This document shows positions 18,588 to 26,471 of a stretch of DNA of 64,000 nucleotides, in pieces. The notes under the pieces are model-generated. The model made no database searches, was not told the DNA's origin, and worked only from the letters and a program-made list of their open reading frames with translations. The stretch spans positions 5,642,001 to 5,706,000 of the forward strand of contig NZ_CP009281.1 of the NCBI RefSeq assembly GCF_000758585.1, given 5' to 3'. The DNA comes from Paenibacillus sp. FSL R5-0345. Lineage in GTDB: Bacteria; Bacillota; Bacilli; Paenibacillales; Paenibacillaceae. Position numbers and translations under genes: made by a program. Numbering within the stretch: position 1 is the first letter of the stretch; each line of letters opens with the position of its first letter.

Positions 18588-18606
18588 ATATTTACGCAAT
18601 CAGGCC

Positions 18607-20559
18607 CTATGTCGCCGGCTCTTCATCCTTGAGCGCCTCAAGAATTTGACTAGCCAGCTTTTCGCCAATAGAAAGTGATTTAAAATCCTCTATGGAGGCT
18701 TCTTTAATTTTCTTTAGCGATCCGAAATGCTTAAGCAGCGCCTTGCGCCGCTTCTCGCCTATACCTGGTATGGAGTCCAGCTTAGAGGTAACCATGGACT
18801 TCCCGCGCTGCTCACGGTGGAAGGTGATAGCGAATCTATGCACCTCATCCTGAATCCGTTGTAGCAGGTAAAATTCCTGACTATCCCGAGCTAAAGAGAC
18901 GGGTTCTGGCGGATCTCCAACCAGAAGCTGAGCCGTCTTATGCTTGTCATCCTTAACGAGACCGCAGACCGGAATGAATAACCCCAGCTCGTTCTCCAGA
19001 ATATCAATAGCGGAAGAAATCTGCCCTTTACCACCATCGACTACGATAAGATCTGGCATCGGAAGGTTCTCTTTCAACACCCGTTCATACCGCCGCCGGA
19101 TGACCTCGCGCATCGTTCCATAATCATCCGCACCCACTACTGTACGAACTTTATATTTACGATACTCTTTTCGCGCGGGCTTGCCATCAATGAAGACAAC
19201 CATCGCAGAGACCGGATTGGTCCCCTGAATATTCGAGTTATCGAACGCCTCGATCCGGCTTAAGCGTTCGAGCCCCAAGCTCTCGCCTAAGCTCATTGCG
19301 GCACCAGAGGTACGTACTTCATCTCGTTCAATAAGCCGGAACTTCTCGTCGATTGCGACTGTAGCATTTTGGCAGGCCATACCGACCATCTGCTTCTTGA
19401 GTCCACGTTGTGGCACCAGTACTTTGATACCGAGCCACTCCTGTAGAATAGAGGCGCCACCTGCGGCATCAACAACACCTGCTGCTGATGCTTCCGCAGC
19501 GGCGATTTCACGTGCCTCAGCTTCTTCAGGCGACTCGGGAGTATCTTCCCCCTTTTGTAGCTCTTCCTCGGCTGGAGCAGCAATGACAATCGCCGGTTTA
19601 GCTTCTTTATCAACCACGGCTTCCTCGTCAAGCACATCCGGTAGAAGAATCTCCTGCGGCAGGGCAGGATTATCACTGTAATACTGCGTCACATAAGACA
19701 TAAAGTCACTGTAGGCTTCCCCATAGAACGGAAAGACGGAGGAATGACGCTGGATCATCTTCCCTTGCCTCATGTACAGAATTTGTACACACATCCATCC
19801 CTTATCTACGGCATACCCAAAAACATCGCGATCCTTAGTATCCGTAGTGTTGATCTTCTGTTTCTCCATTAATGCATCAATATGGATAATTTGATCCCGC
19901 AGTTCCTTCGCCCGCTCAAAATATAATTCCTCAGCAGCTTCCTGCATTTTCTGCTGTAAATCCTTCTTAACCGCATCATGCCCTCCGCTTAGAAAAGCAG
20001 CGATATCTTGCGTAATCTGCTCATACTCAGATTTCTGCACTTCCTTCTCACAAGGCGCCAAGCATTGGCCCATGTGGTAGTAGAGACAGACCTCCTTCGG
20101 CATTACGCCGCATTTACGGAGCGGATACATACGGTCGAGAAGCTTTTTCGTTTGCTGTGCTGCATAACCATTAGGATAAGGACCAAAATATTTTGCTTTA
20201 TCTTTAATCACCCGGCGTGTAACTTCAAGCCGAGGGTGAGCTTCATTCGTTATTTTGATATAAGGAAATGTCTTATCGTCCTTCAGAAGAACGTTATAAC
20301 GTGGCATATGCTTCTTAATCAGATTGCACTCGAGAATGAGCGCTTCCATGTTGCTGGACGTAACAATATATTCGAAGTCAGCAATATTAGCGACAAGTCG
20401 CTGAGTCTTACCATTATGACTGCCTGTAAAATAAGAGCGAACCCGATTCTTTAGAACCTTCGCCTTGCCCACATAAATAATGGTGCCTTCTTCATTCTTC
20501 ATCAGATAGCACCCGGGCAGATCGGGTAATAGAGCCAGTTTGTTGCGGATATTGTCCAA
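18607..20559 (-). CDS. uvrC: Excinuclease ABC subunit UvrC
   Basis: A 650-aa UvrC, which makes both incisions in nucleotide excision repair with UvrAB. Order of domains: GIY-YIG nuclease (about 12-95, with IIYVGKA), Cys-containing loop (150-170), UVR motif (about 203-238), RNase H-like nuclease domain (from about 385, with EAFDNSNIQG), and C-terminal helix-hairpin-helix pair (about 600-640, IPGIGEKRRKALL). It starts with TTG, preceded by GGAGGGG. An Ala/Glu-rich insertion of about 55 residues (roughly 311-369) makes it longer than the usual 590-600 aa. Confidence 0.96.
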   Translation of the reverse strand: MDNIRNKLALLPDLPGCYLMKNEEGTIIYVGKAKVLKNRVRSYFTGSHNGKTQRLVANIADFEYIVTSSNMEALILECNLIKKHMPRYNVLLKDDKTFPYIKITNEAHPRLEVTRRVIKDKAKYFGPYPNGYAAQQTKKLLDRMYPLRKCGVMPKEVCLYYHMGQCLAPCEKEVQKSEYEQITQDIAAFLSGGHDAVKKDLQQKMQEAAEELYFERAKELRDQIIHIDALMEKQKINTTDTKDRDVFGYAVDKGWMCVQILYMRQGKMIQRHSSVFPFYGEAYSDFMSYVTQYYSDNPALPQEILLPDVLDEEAVVDKEAKPAIVIAAPAEEELQKGEDTPESPEEAEAREIAAAEASAAGVVDAAGGASILQEWLGIKVLVPQRGLKKQMVGMACQNATVAIDEKFRLIERDEVRTSGAAMSLGESLGLERLSRIEAFDNSNIQGTNPVSAMVVFIDGKPARKEYRKYKVRTVVGADDYGTMREVIRRRYERVLKENLPMPDLIVVDGGKGQISSAIDILENELGLFIPVCGLVKDDKHKTAQLLVGDPPEPVSLARDSQEFYLLQRIQDEVHRFAITFHREQRGKSMVTSKLDSIPGIGEKRRKALLKHFGSLKKIKEASIEDFKSLSIGEKLASQILEALKDEEPAT

Positions 20560-20586
20560 ATTGATCCCCTCCAGCTAAATTGGACC

Positions 20587-20683
20587 AAGCTAAAACGCCT
20601 TCGGCGTCCTTTTAAGGACGGCAAGTGTTTATGCGAGAATTATAAGGATAAAGTATAGAGAGAAACTTATACTCTTATAATTC
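20587..20683 (+). repeat. Dispersed two-hairpin repeat, copy 1
   Basis: A copy of a roughly 100-bp element found at least five times in this window. Part 1 is a hairpin (AAACGCC...GGACGGCAAGTGTTT); part 2 is an AT-rich inverted repeat (ATAAGGATAAAGTATA...TATACTCTTATAAT). It lies between the trxA terminator and the uvrC start. Confidence 0.75.
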
Positions 20684-20706
20684 CATGATTAGTTGGCTTT
20701 TAGCGC

Positions 20707-20737
20707 ACAAAACGCCTCCGGAATGAACCGAAGGCGC
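20707..20737 (-). terminator. Terminator of trxA
   Basis: On the minus strand CGCCTTCGG pairs with CCGGAGGCG (one wobble) and is followed by TTTTG. Confidence 0.75.
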
Positions 20738-20777
20738 TGAGCGGCAGGGCCGAGGCCCGAACAGTAGCATTTAACAA

Positions 20778-21095
20778 TTATTGATGTTTAGCTACGATAT
20801 TTTTCAGGGATTCTTTGGAGTTCAATCCCACAACTTTATCTACCGGTTGACCGTCTTTGAAGAAGATCAGGGTTGGGATACTCATAACGCCAAAACGGGA
20901 AGCCGTTTCCGGATTCTCATCCACATTCAATTTTGCAATCTTCACGCTGTCTCCCAGTTCTGCGGACAATTCGTCCAAGATTGGAGCAATCATCTTACAA
21001 GGACCACACCAAGGAGCCCAGAAGTCTACTACTACAGTACCTTGACCTTCCACTTCGTTACTGAAGGTTTGGTCAGACACGTTCACGATAGCCAT
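20778..21095 (-). CDS. trxA: Thioredoxin
   Basis: A 105-aa classical thioredoxin with the active site WCGPC at residues 29-33 and the cis-proline segment SIPT. It is the general protein disulfide reductase, kept reduced by thioredoxin reductase (not in this window). GGAGGA precedes the ATG. It is a single gene with its own terminator. Confidence 0.97.
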   Translation of the reverse strand: MAIVNVSDQTFSNEVEGQGTVVVDFWAPWCGPCKMIAPILDELSAELGDSVKIAKLNVDENPETASRFGVMSIPTLIFFKDGQPVDKVVGLNSKESLKNIVAKHQ

Positions 21096-21453
21096 GATAT
21101 TGTTCCTCCTCTAAAGTTTTACGAAACATTAATCCATTCTAAAGCAAAGCTTAGTTTATGGAAGCTGCTCCGAAAATATAAGTTAATAAATTGTTTCATG
21201 TAATATGATAACCAAATTACCACTTACCGACACAATTCCAGTATAACATATCTTTAAGGGATATGTTATATATCACATACAATTATATTGCCCTCAAACT
21301 AATTTTATTTACGTTACTCTTTTCTTTACAATCTCCCCAGCCTTTCGGTATACTCTAAGAAAGCGCATTAAATGTCAATGACTTATTTCATAATGATCAA
21401 CTTAATTTGCATCTTAACAATACAGGCATTGTCCCTGTAAGGAGGCAGAAGCT

Positions 21454-21609
21454 ATGGATGTCAACGCGCAAGTACGGGACCCACGAGAACACATCAACGA
21501 AGAACCCCGCAATGATCTAGGCGATTTAATGAATGGATTTTTCGGAATGACTGCATTTATGACCGTTGTCTTTTTCGGCATGGTCATCATTAAGTTCATT
21601 TCGGAGTAA
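21454..21609 (+). CDS. yqzM: YqzM family small membrane protein
   Basis: A 51-aa reading frame with a strong AAGGAGG site 7-8 nt before its ATG. It begins hydrophilic (MDVNAQVRDPREHI) and ends with a single hydrophobic helix (MTAFMTVVFFGMVIIKFI). Length, a polar N-half and a C-terminal helix ending in IKFI-S/E fit the YqzM family of unknown function. It is divergent from trxA and convergent with dnaI. Identification is by family resemblance only. Confidence 0.72.
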   Translation: MDVNAQVRDPREHINEEPRNDLGDLMNGFFGMTAFMTVVFFGMVIIKFISE

Positions 21610-21625
21610 GGGAATCATCGTAATA

Positions 21626-21681
21626 TAAAAAGAGGCTGTCTCAAAAATAGCGAATGCTACTTGGGGCGGCTTCTTTTTTTT
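21626..21681 (+). terminator. Probable terminator of yqzM
   Basis: An imperfect stem (AAAAAGAGGCTG with GGCGGCTTCTTTTT) is followed by a T8 run on the plus strand. Confidence 0.6.
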
Positions 21682-21700
21682 AAAAAGTAATTTAGAGAAA

Positions 21701-21753
21701 GAAAACAGAGAACAGCGACCCTCCAATAAACGGAGAATCGCTGCTCTCTCTGA
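21701..21753 (-). terminator. Terminator downstream of dnaI
   Basis: A long imperfect stem (CAGAGA-AGCAGCGA / TCGCTGTTCTCTG) followed by a U-rich run (TTTTCTTTCT) on the minus strand. Confidence 0.75.
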
Positions 21754-21778
21754 ATTTTAAGGTTTTGAATACTCCGGC

Positions 21779-22735
21779 TTATCTAATTGTCCCCCGTTGA
21801 TTCTCCCCGTGTAGTGGAATAACATCCACAAAAGGAGCAATACGATCCATCAAACGTTGGCCTTTATAGATCTCCTCGCCATCCTTGCTTGTAAAGCTAA
21901 GATGTTTCTCCAAACCATCGAGCGGATAATTCGAGGTATAGAAGGTTGGTTTACGGTTCATCCGATAATTTAGAATCGCGCCAAGCACGTGATCACGTGC
22001 CCATGGATTTAAGTTCTCTGCACCAATGTCATCAAAGATAAGCAAATCGCAGTTTTTCATCGTATCCACGGTTTCCTTTAACTTCTGGCCGTCCATCATA
22101 ATCGATTTTAAATCCTCGATAAAATCTGGCATATATACGATAACTCCAGTATAGCCGGCAACAGCAAGCTCATGAAGCAAGTAACACATCAGAAATGTTT
22201 TACCTGTTCCAAAGGTTCCGTGTAAATAAATCCCGCGTGAGGTCAGACCTTCATCTTTAACGCTTGTAATATAATCAAATATTTTATTAACCGCCGAGAC
22301 CCGGCGTGGATCCTTGCCCATAATATCTATTTCATCATAACCGCCATTAAGCACACGCTCGTCCACATAAAAGCTGCGAATACGTTTGCGGATACTATCC
22401 TGACTATCCTGTGCCACTTTAAGACGGCAAGGCGTTTTGCGTTCATATAAATCCGTTGAACCATTCACAGTCTCTACCGTAAGTTTACTATAATGCCCCG
22501 GAAAATCATTTGGACATTTCTCAAGTCCCGGACAGTTCGCGCAGTTGCGACTTTCCTCAACATATTGATACAGACGGCTCATATGAAGCCGCAGTCGCGA
22601 TTCATCCAGCTCAGGATGTTCGGACTGCAATGCCTTCACAAGTGGATGATTGAATAACCCCTGTTCAAGATCGCGTTGACGCTGCCGTAGAGTTGGATTG
22701 TTGATCGAACGAAGTACATCGCCCATAGACTCCAT
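21779..22735 (-). CDS. dnaI: Primosomal protein DnaI (helicase loader)
   Basis: A 318-aa AAA+ ATPase that loads the replicative helicase DnaC. The N-terminal domain has a zinc-binding cluster (Cys65, Cys68, Cys74, His81). The AAA+ part starts near residue 150, with Walker A GTFGTGKT and Walker B LLIFDDIGAE. Its length matches Bacillus DnaI (about 311 aa). It follows dnaB by 18 bp, the conserved dnaB-dnaI order. AGAGG lies before the ATG. Confidence 0.95.
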   Translation of the reverse strand: MESMGDVLRSINNPTLRQRQRDLEQGLFNHPLVKALQSEHPELDESRLRLHMSRLYQYVEESRNCANCPGLEKCPNDFPGHYSKLTVETVNGSTDLYERKTPCRLKVAQDSQDSIRKRIRSFYVDERVLNGGYDEIDIMGKDPRRVSAVNKIFDYITSVKDEGLTSRGIYLHGTFGTGKTFLMCYLLHELAVAGYTGVIVYMPDFIEDLKSIMMDGQKLKETVDTMKNCDLLIFDDIGAENLNPWARDHVLGAILNYRMNRKPTFYTSNYPLDGLEKHLSFTSKDGEEIYKGQRLMDRIAPFVDVIPLHGENQRGTIR

Positions 22736-22753
22736 AGTTCCACCTCTCTTTCA

Positions 22754-24292
22754 TTACGGCGCTTGGGAAACGCCTTTTTTCTTGCTGGCTTTAATTTCTG
22801 CCGCTTTCTTCATCATCGCCGCGAATTCCTCTTCCGATACCGTTCCGGCACTTCCATCGTCCAGCCCAATCGGTATTTCCGGCTTGGCCGATCTGCCTGC
22901 ATTTTTAGCATATGAACGTGATCGTGGTCCTGCTGCCGTGTTAGTTGTGGCACCCTTGCCCTTCACTTTGGACTGATCCCTGATATATTTTACAGCCTTC
23001 TCGTAGGTGTTCACTTGTTTAACCAGCATATTGGAAGCAATAGCCTCCACAAAATTGCGGTTCATTCGTTGTTCTCCACCAGAGGCTACCATAGTCATTA
23101 AATAATGAATAAGTACGTTGATTACTTCACCGCTTAGCTTATAGTTCAAATCTATTTTCTCGAACATATCCATCAAATGACTGGGTACTGCACCTGGAAA
23201 AAAGGTTTGAAGCAGCCGCGTATAAGGTTCGTTCCGCAGCATCATATTATATTGGTGAATGTCGCATTTGGACAAAAATTGTGGTGGTACTTCTACATAA
23301 TACTCCATCTCTACAGATTGCTCCGGTGGCGCAATAGAATCATCATTCTCTTCGGAGGCACTGGCTCGGATGGAAACAACCTTAGCAGCTGCAATTTCAC
23401 GCTTTTCCTGCCGTTTCATATCTTGCCTGAAATGCTGGCTGGCTTTATATTGCAGTGCATCCAGTATTACCTCGCCTTCCGGCGAGAACACGCCATCTTC
23501 ATCCAGCAGACGACATAAATCCTGTGGACTGAGTTCATACTTATGAGCTACATAGTTAATAACACCCATTTGAGTATGGTCAAAGCGAAGTTTTTCTACA
23601 TGAGCCCGGTTCACAGACTCCCGTGGAAAACGCAAAATAATATCGCTATATCCAATCGCCTGTTCTCCCGATTCACGCATGCCGGGCTGACGCACAGAGG
23701 CCACTTCTGCAAGTGCCTGTTCCAGTTCATAATCAATGACATGTGTATTTAGTTGAAAAATATCATAAAAAGGCACGGAGATATTCTCTTTGCCTATGGA
23801 TCTGCGACTCCACTCTTCTGGCTCTCGGTTCCAGAATTGTTCCCGTAAGGACAGCACAGCAAACTTGCCGATCTTATCGCGTAATAGCAACGTCAAATGC
23901 TGAGTAGCAAAAAAGTCAGCTGGCGATAGCGGCGGCATAAGCTCATATTCATATAAGTAATCATCGGTTTCCGGCACATAGATTCGACAGGTCTGCAACA
24001 GACCTACCGCTTCTAACCGGGAAGCCTGATCTATTAAATATTTGCGGCCTTTCTCATTCGGTTCAACGCCTAGCGTCATAAATAATCTGCGCTGTTGCTC
24101 CACTCCAGAATAGCCAATGCTATCTGCTGGCACATGTTCAACCAGCAAGCGATAGAAACTGATTGCAAAAGCTCCTACCATAGGTTGATACACAGAGCTA
24201 AGCATACGTCCATCTATAACACTAAGACCAAATTCGCGGGAAACGCAGTACCGATGATGTTCGGTGAAATGATGTAAGTTACTCATGCGCAT
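22754..24292 (-). CDS. dnaB: Replication initiation and membrane attachment protein DnaB
   Basis: A 512-aa DnaB_2-type protein (Gram-positive DnaB/DnaD family), part of the DnaB-DnaD-DnaI system that recruits the helicase to oriC and restarted forks. The N-terminal winged-helix half and a DnaD-like C-terminal region (about 370-440, ending near TYEKAVKYIRDQ) are visible. The middle (about 280-320) and the C-terminus are charged and low in complexity. GGGGG lies 9 nt before the ATG. It forms an operon with dnaI. Confidence 0.92.
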   Translation of the reverse strand: MRMSNLHHFTEHHRYCVSREFGLSVIDGRMLSSVYQPMVGAFAISFYRLLVEHVPADSIGYSGVEQQRRLFMTLGVEPNEKGRKYLIDQASRLEAVGLLQTCRIYVPETDDYLYEYELMPPLSPADFFATQHLTLLLRDKIGKFAVLSLREQFWNREPEEWSRRSIGKENISVPFYDIFQLNTHVIDYELEQALAEVASVRQPGMRESGEQAIGYSDIILRFPRESVNRAHVEKLRFDHTQMGVINYVAHKYELSPQDLCRLLDEDGVFSPEGEVILDALQYKASQHFRQDMKRQEKREIAAAKVVSIRASASEENDDSIAPPEQSVEMEYYVEVPPQFLSKCDIHQYNMMLRNEPYTRLLQTFFPGAVPSHLMDMFEKIDLNYKLSGEVINVLIHYLMTMVASGGEQRMNRNFVEAIASNMLVKQVNTYEKAVKYIRDQSKVKGKGATTNTAAGPRSRSYAKNAGRSAKPEIPIGLDDGSAGTVSEEEFAAMMKKAAEIKASKKKGVSQAP

Positions 24293-24437
24293 CTACGGAT
24301 ACCCCCTTGTTTTCACGAATTCATACAGGATTCTATTCTATCATAAAAAACGTCGCCGGAAATGTAAATAAACTACCAATTCCGACTCTTTTCGCTATAT
24401 AATCAGCTTTTTCTTACGATTATCTGCCTCTATTAAA

Positions 24438-24490
24438 CAAGAAGAAACGGCTTCGCTGTCCTCTGAAAGAGGAAGGTTCCGTTTCTCGCT
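24438..24490. repeat. Divergent relative of the dispersed hairpin repeat
   Basis: ACAAG-AAGAAACGG starts a hairpin with outer stem GAAACGG/CCGTTTC (24444-24485) and inner stem TCCTCT/AGAGGA. The layout equals hairpin 1 of the dispersed repeat but the sequence differs. It lies in the 288-bp gap between dnaB and the yuiB-like gene, which otherwise holds no gene. Confidence 0.45.
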
Positions 24491-24533
24491 GAATTTCAAA
24501 ATTGATTCTTAGCACCTAAAAGCTTATATGTTC

Positions 24534-24560
24534 AAAAAAACGACTCTCACATCAGAGCCG
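24534..24560 (-). terminator. Terminator of the yuiB-like gene
   Basis: CGGCTCT / AGAGTCG stem followed by a U7 run on the minus strand, 21 bp past the stop codon. Confidence 0.7.
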
Positions 24561-24580
24561 CAGGTCTTCCAATTAAATCT

Positions 24581-24877
24581 TTAAAACATCTTGTAACCAC
24601 CAAAGCGCAGTTTTTGAATGGTCCATCCACTCAATATAGCACCTGCAAGACCAGCAACACCCGTTAAGTAATCAACAAAGTGGAAACTGGAGAGATGCTC
24701 CCAAAGCGACATCGCGCTTCTATCCCAAATGGAATAGACTACGACGGGTAGAATAATAAGAACGAATAGATAAGCGGGAAACCAGGTTGTCTTCATTAAC
24801 ATGTTAAGAATAAATCCAATACCAAACATCATCACAAAGAATAAAACGGTTAGGATAAACACTGGAATAAACCCCAT
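24581..24877 (-). CDS. yuiB: YuiB-like small membrane protein
   Basis: A 98-aa, strongly hydrophobic protein with three likely membrane helices (first: PVFILTVLFFVMMFGIGF). The pattern GFILNMLMKTTWFPA and the gene neighbourhood (ndh/yumB and yumC nearby) fit the Bacillus YuiB family. The function is unknown. The start at 24877 is preferred over the upstream ATG at 24913, which would add a polar segment; a GGGG run lies upstream. Confidence 0.65.
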   Translation of the reverse strand: MGFIPVFILTVLFFVMMFGIGFILNMLMKTTWFPAYLFVLIILPVVVYSIWDRSAMSLWEHLSSFHFVDYLTGVAGLAGAILSGWTIQKLRFGGYKMF

Positions 24878-25093
24878 GTTACCGCCACTACCCCTTTCTA
24901 TAAAGAAGCGCACATCTTATACGAGCTAGTAGTAAGTTTACTAGAAAAAATGTCACGAAGCAATGAACTTTATTCAAATTTAGGCCTAATTCACTTACAA
25001 CAGATTGTCATCATTTGCTCTAAGCAACTCGATTGCGATACAATGCATATAGATTAATGAATCGTACATAGTCTATGATGCAGGAGCTTCGTA
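24878..25093. other. Intergenic region upstream of the hemQ leader repeats
   Basis: No gene is seen. A weak promoter-like pair TTGCTC (25015-25020) and TACAAT (25039-25044) with an 18-bp spacer points toward hemQ, which would give a leader of about 240 nt containing the tandem repeats. Confidence 0.35.
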
Positions 25094-25271
25094 GCAAGTT
25101 TTACACGATGTTATTCAGCGAAGCTTAGGCTTCGTAAAACTAAGTGTATGCTCTCGATGCAAGTTTTACACGATGTTATTCAGCGAAGCTTAGGCTTCGT
25201 AAAACTAAGTGTATGCTTTCGATGCAAGTTTTACGCGAAGTTATTCAGCGAAGCTTAAGCTTCGTAAAACT
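25094..25271 (+). repeat. 65-bp tandem repeat with hairpins in the hemQ leader
   Basis: Units 25094-25158 and 25159-25223 differ at a single base; a third, partial and more diverged unit covers 25224-25271. Every unit carries a palindrome (GAAGCTTAGGCTTC; in unit 3 CGAAGCTTAAGCTTCG) and flanking arms AGTTTTAC / GTAAAACT. Unit 3 ends in TTTT directly before the hemQ ribosome binding site. Confidence 0.9.
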
Positions 25272-25287
25272 TTTAAGGAGTGAGATC

Positions 25288-26040
25288 ATGAACGAAGCCG
25301 CTATGACACTGGAAGGCTGGTATGCATTGCATGACTTCCGCTCACTGAACTGGACCGCATGGACGGCAGCAGATGATGAAGAACGTGCCGTTGCTATGGA
25401 AGAATTACATGCTTTTATGCAGGAGTGGAGCACTGTCGAAGAAGCGAAGGAAGGCAGCTCTGCAGTATATTCCATCGTTGGCCAGAAGGCCGATTTCGTA
25501 ATGATGTTCTTGCGTGAAAGTTTGGAAGCTCTGAACCAGCTTGAGACAGCCTTTAACAAAATAGCTTTTGCTCAATATACAACTAAAGCCTATTCCTACG
25601 TAAGTATTGTTGAATTAAGCAACTACCTTGCGGGGGGCAGCGATGGTAGCGACCCTATGCAGAATCCACATGTCATCGCACGTCTAAAGCCTGTTTTGCC
25701 GCAAGCGAAGCATATTTGCTTCTATCCAATGAACAAGAAACGCGAGCTTGCCGATAACTGGTATATGCTTGATATGGATAAACGCCGCGAGCTGATGGCT
25801 TCTCACGGATTAATCGGACGAGGTTATGCTGGTAAGGTGAAACAGATTATCACCGGTTCCGTAGGTTTTGATGATTGGGAATGGGGTGTAACCCTGTTCG
25901 CTGAAGATCCTCTGCAATTCAAAAAGCTGGTCTACGAAATGCGCTTTGACGAAGTCAGTGCTCGCTACGGTGAATTCGGACCTTTCTATGTCGGCAACCT
26001 GCTGACTGAGGATTCTTTTGAGGAAATGCTTAAATTGTAA
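25288..26040 (+). CDS. hemQ: Coproheme decarboxylase HemQ (chlorite dismutase family)
   Basis: A 250-aa protein of the chlorite dismutase-like family that turns coproheme III into heme b, the last step of the coproporphyrin-dependent pathway of Gram-positives. By family comparison the likely key residues are Tyr146 and Lys150 in FYPMNKKR and proximal His173 in SHGLIGR. The ATG at 25288 has AAGGAG 8 nt upstream. An in-frame extension back to 25144 runs through the tandem repeats and is rejected. There is no chlorite dismutase-specific arginine context visible by eye. Confidence 0.92.
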   Translation: MNEAAMTLEGWYALHDFRSLNWTAWTAADDEERAVAMEELHAFMQEWSTVEEAKEGSSAVYSIVGQKADFVMMFLRESLEALNQLETAFNKIAFAQYTTKAYSYVSIVELSNYLAGGSDGSDPMQNPHVIARLKPVLPQAKHICFYPMNKKRELADNWYMLDMDKRRELMASHGLIGRGYAGKVKQIITGSVGFDDWEWGVTLFAEDPLQFKKLVYEMRFDEVSARYGEFGPFYVGNLLTEDSFEEMLKL

Positions 26041-26139
26041 CAAGCAAAAACGCCTGCAGCGTCCCAAAAGGACGGTAAGCGTTTATGCGAGAAATATAAG
26101 AATAATGTATAACGTGAAACTTATACTTTCTTATATTTT
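26041..26139 (+). repeat. Dispersed two-hairpin repeat, copy 2
   Basis: It begins right after the hemQ stop codon. Hairpin 1 spans AAACGCCTGC...GTAAGCGTTTATGCG and part 2 is AATATAAGAATAATGTATAA with CTTATACTTTCTTATATTT. It is closely similar to copies at 45.6 and 51.7 kb. Confidence 0.85.
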
Positions 26140-26142
26140 AAC

Positions 26143-26186
26143 AAAAAGGGTGAGTTTCCAGATCGTTATGGAGACTCACCCTTTTT
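26143..26186. terminator. Bidirectional terminator after hemQ
   Basis: GGGTGAGT-TCCA pairs with TGGA-ACTCACCC and is flanked by A5 and T5. It serves hemQ on plus and the 92-aa gene on minus. Confidence 0.9.
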
Positions 26187-26191
26187 GAATG

Positions 26192-26470
26192 CTATAACGA
26201 GGTTCCTGCTTCCTCATCCTCTTCGCTGTCATCTTCATCATCACGCAGACTTTCCAAAAATTCAGCCGTAGCCCGGTCACGCGCTCGCCCTTTTTCCTTT
26301 AAGCGTTCAATGCCAGGGAGAATGAGCAGATCAATTTCCTTTTGGACAACATAAGCTAGATCGTACTGATTCTGATCCTCCAGATAAGATCCAACCTCAA
26401 TCAGTCCGTTGTATCGGTCCAATTCTTCTCTTGTCAGCAATCCACGCACCTGCACGCTGCAGTGACGCAT
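26192..26470 (-). CDS. Conserved-looking small acidic protein, function unknown
   Basis: A 92-aa protein I do not recognise. It contains CSVQVRGLLTREELDRYNGL at the start, a likely helical middle and an Asp/Glu-rich tail (about residues 76-90). Its ATG follows the stop of the upstream NADH dehydrogenase gene by a single base, so the two are translationally linked. A role connected to the dehydrogenase is only inferred from this linkage. No signal peptide or membrane segment is visible. Confidence 0.65.
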   Translation of the reverse strand: MRHCSVQVRGLLTREELDRYNGLIEVGSYLEDQNQYDLAYVVQKEIDLLILPGIERLKEKGRARDRATAEFLESLRDDEDDSEEDEEAGTSL

Positions 26471-26471
26471 C

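Noticed and set aside
25094..25271. CRISPR-like direct repeats
   Set aside because: The units are contiguous with no unique spacers and no cas genes are nearby.
25144..25287. In-frame N-terminal extension of HemQ through the tandem repeats
   Set aside because: The ATG at 25288 has an ideal AAGGAG, the family begins there, and the 65-bp unit is not a multiple of three, so the extension cannot be a repeated protein motif.
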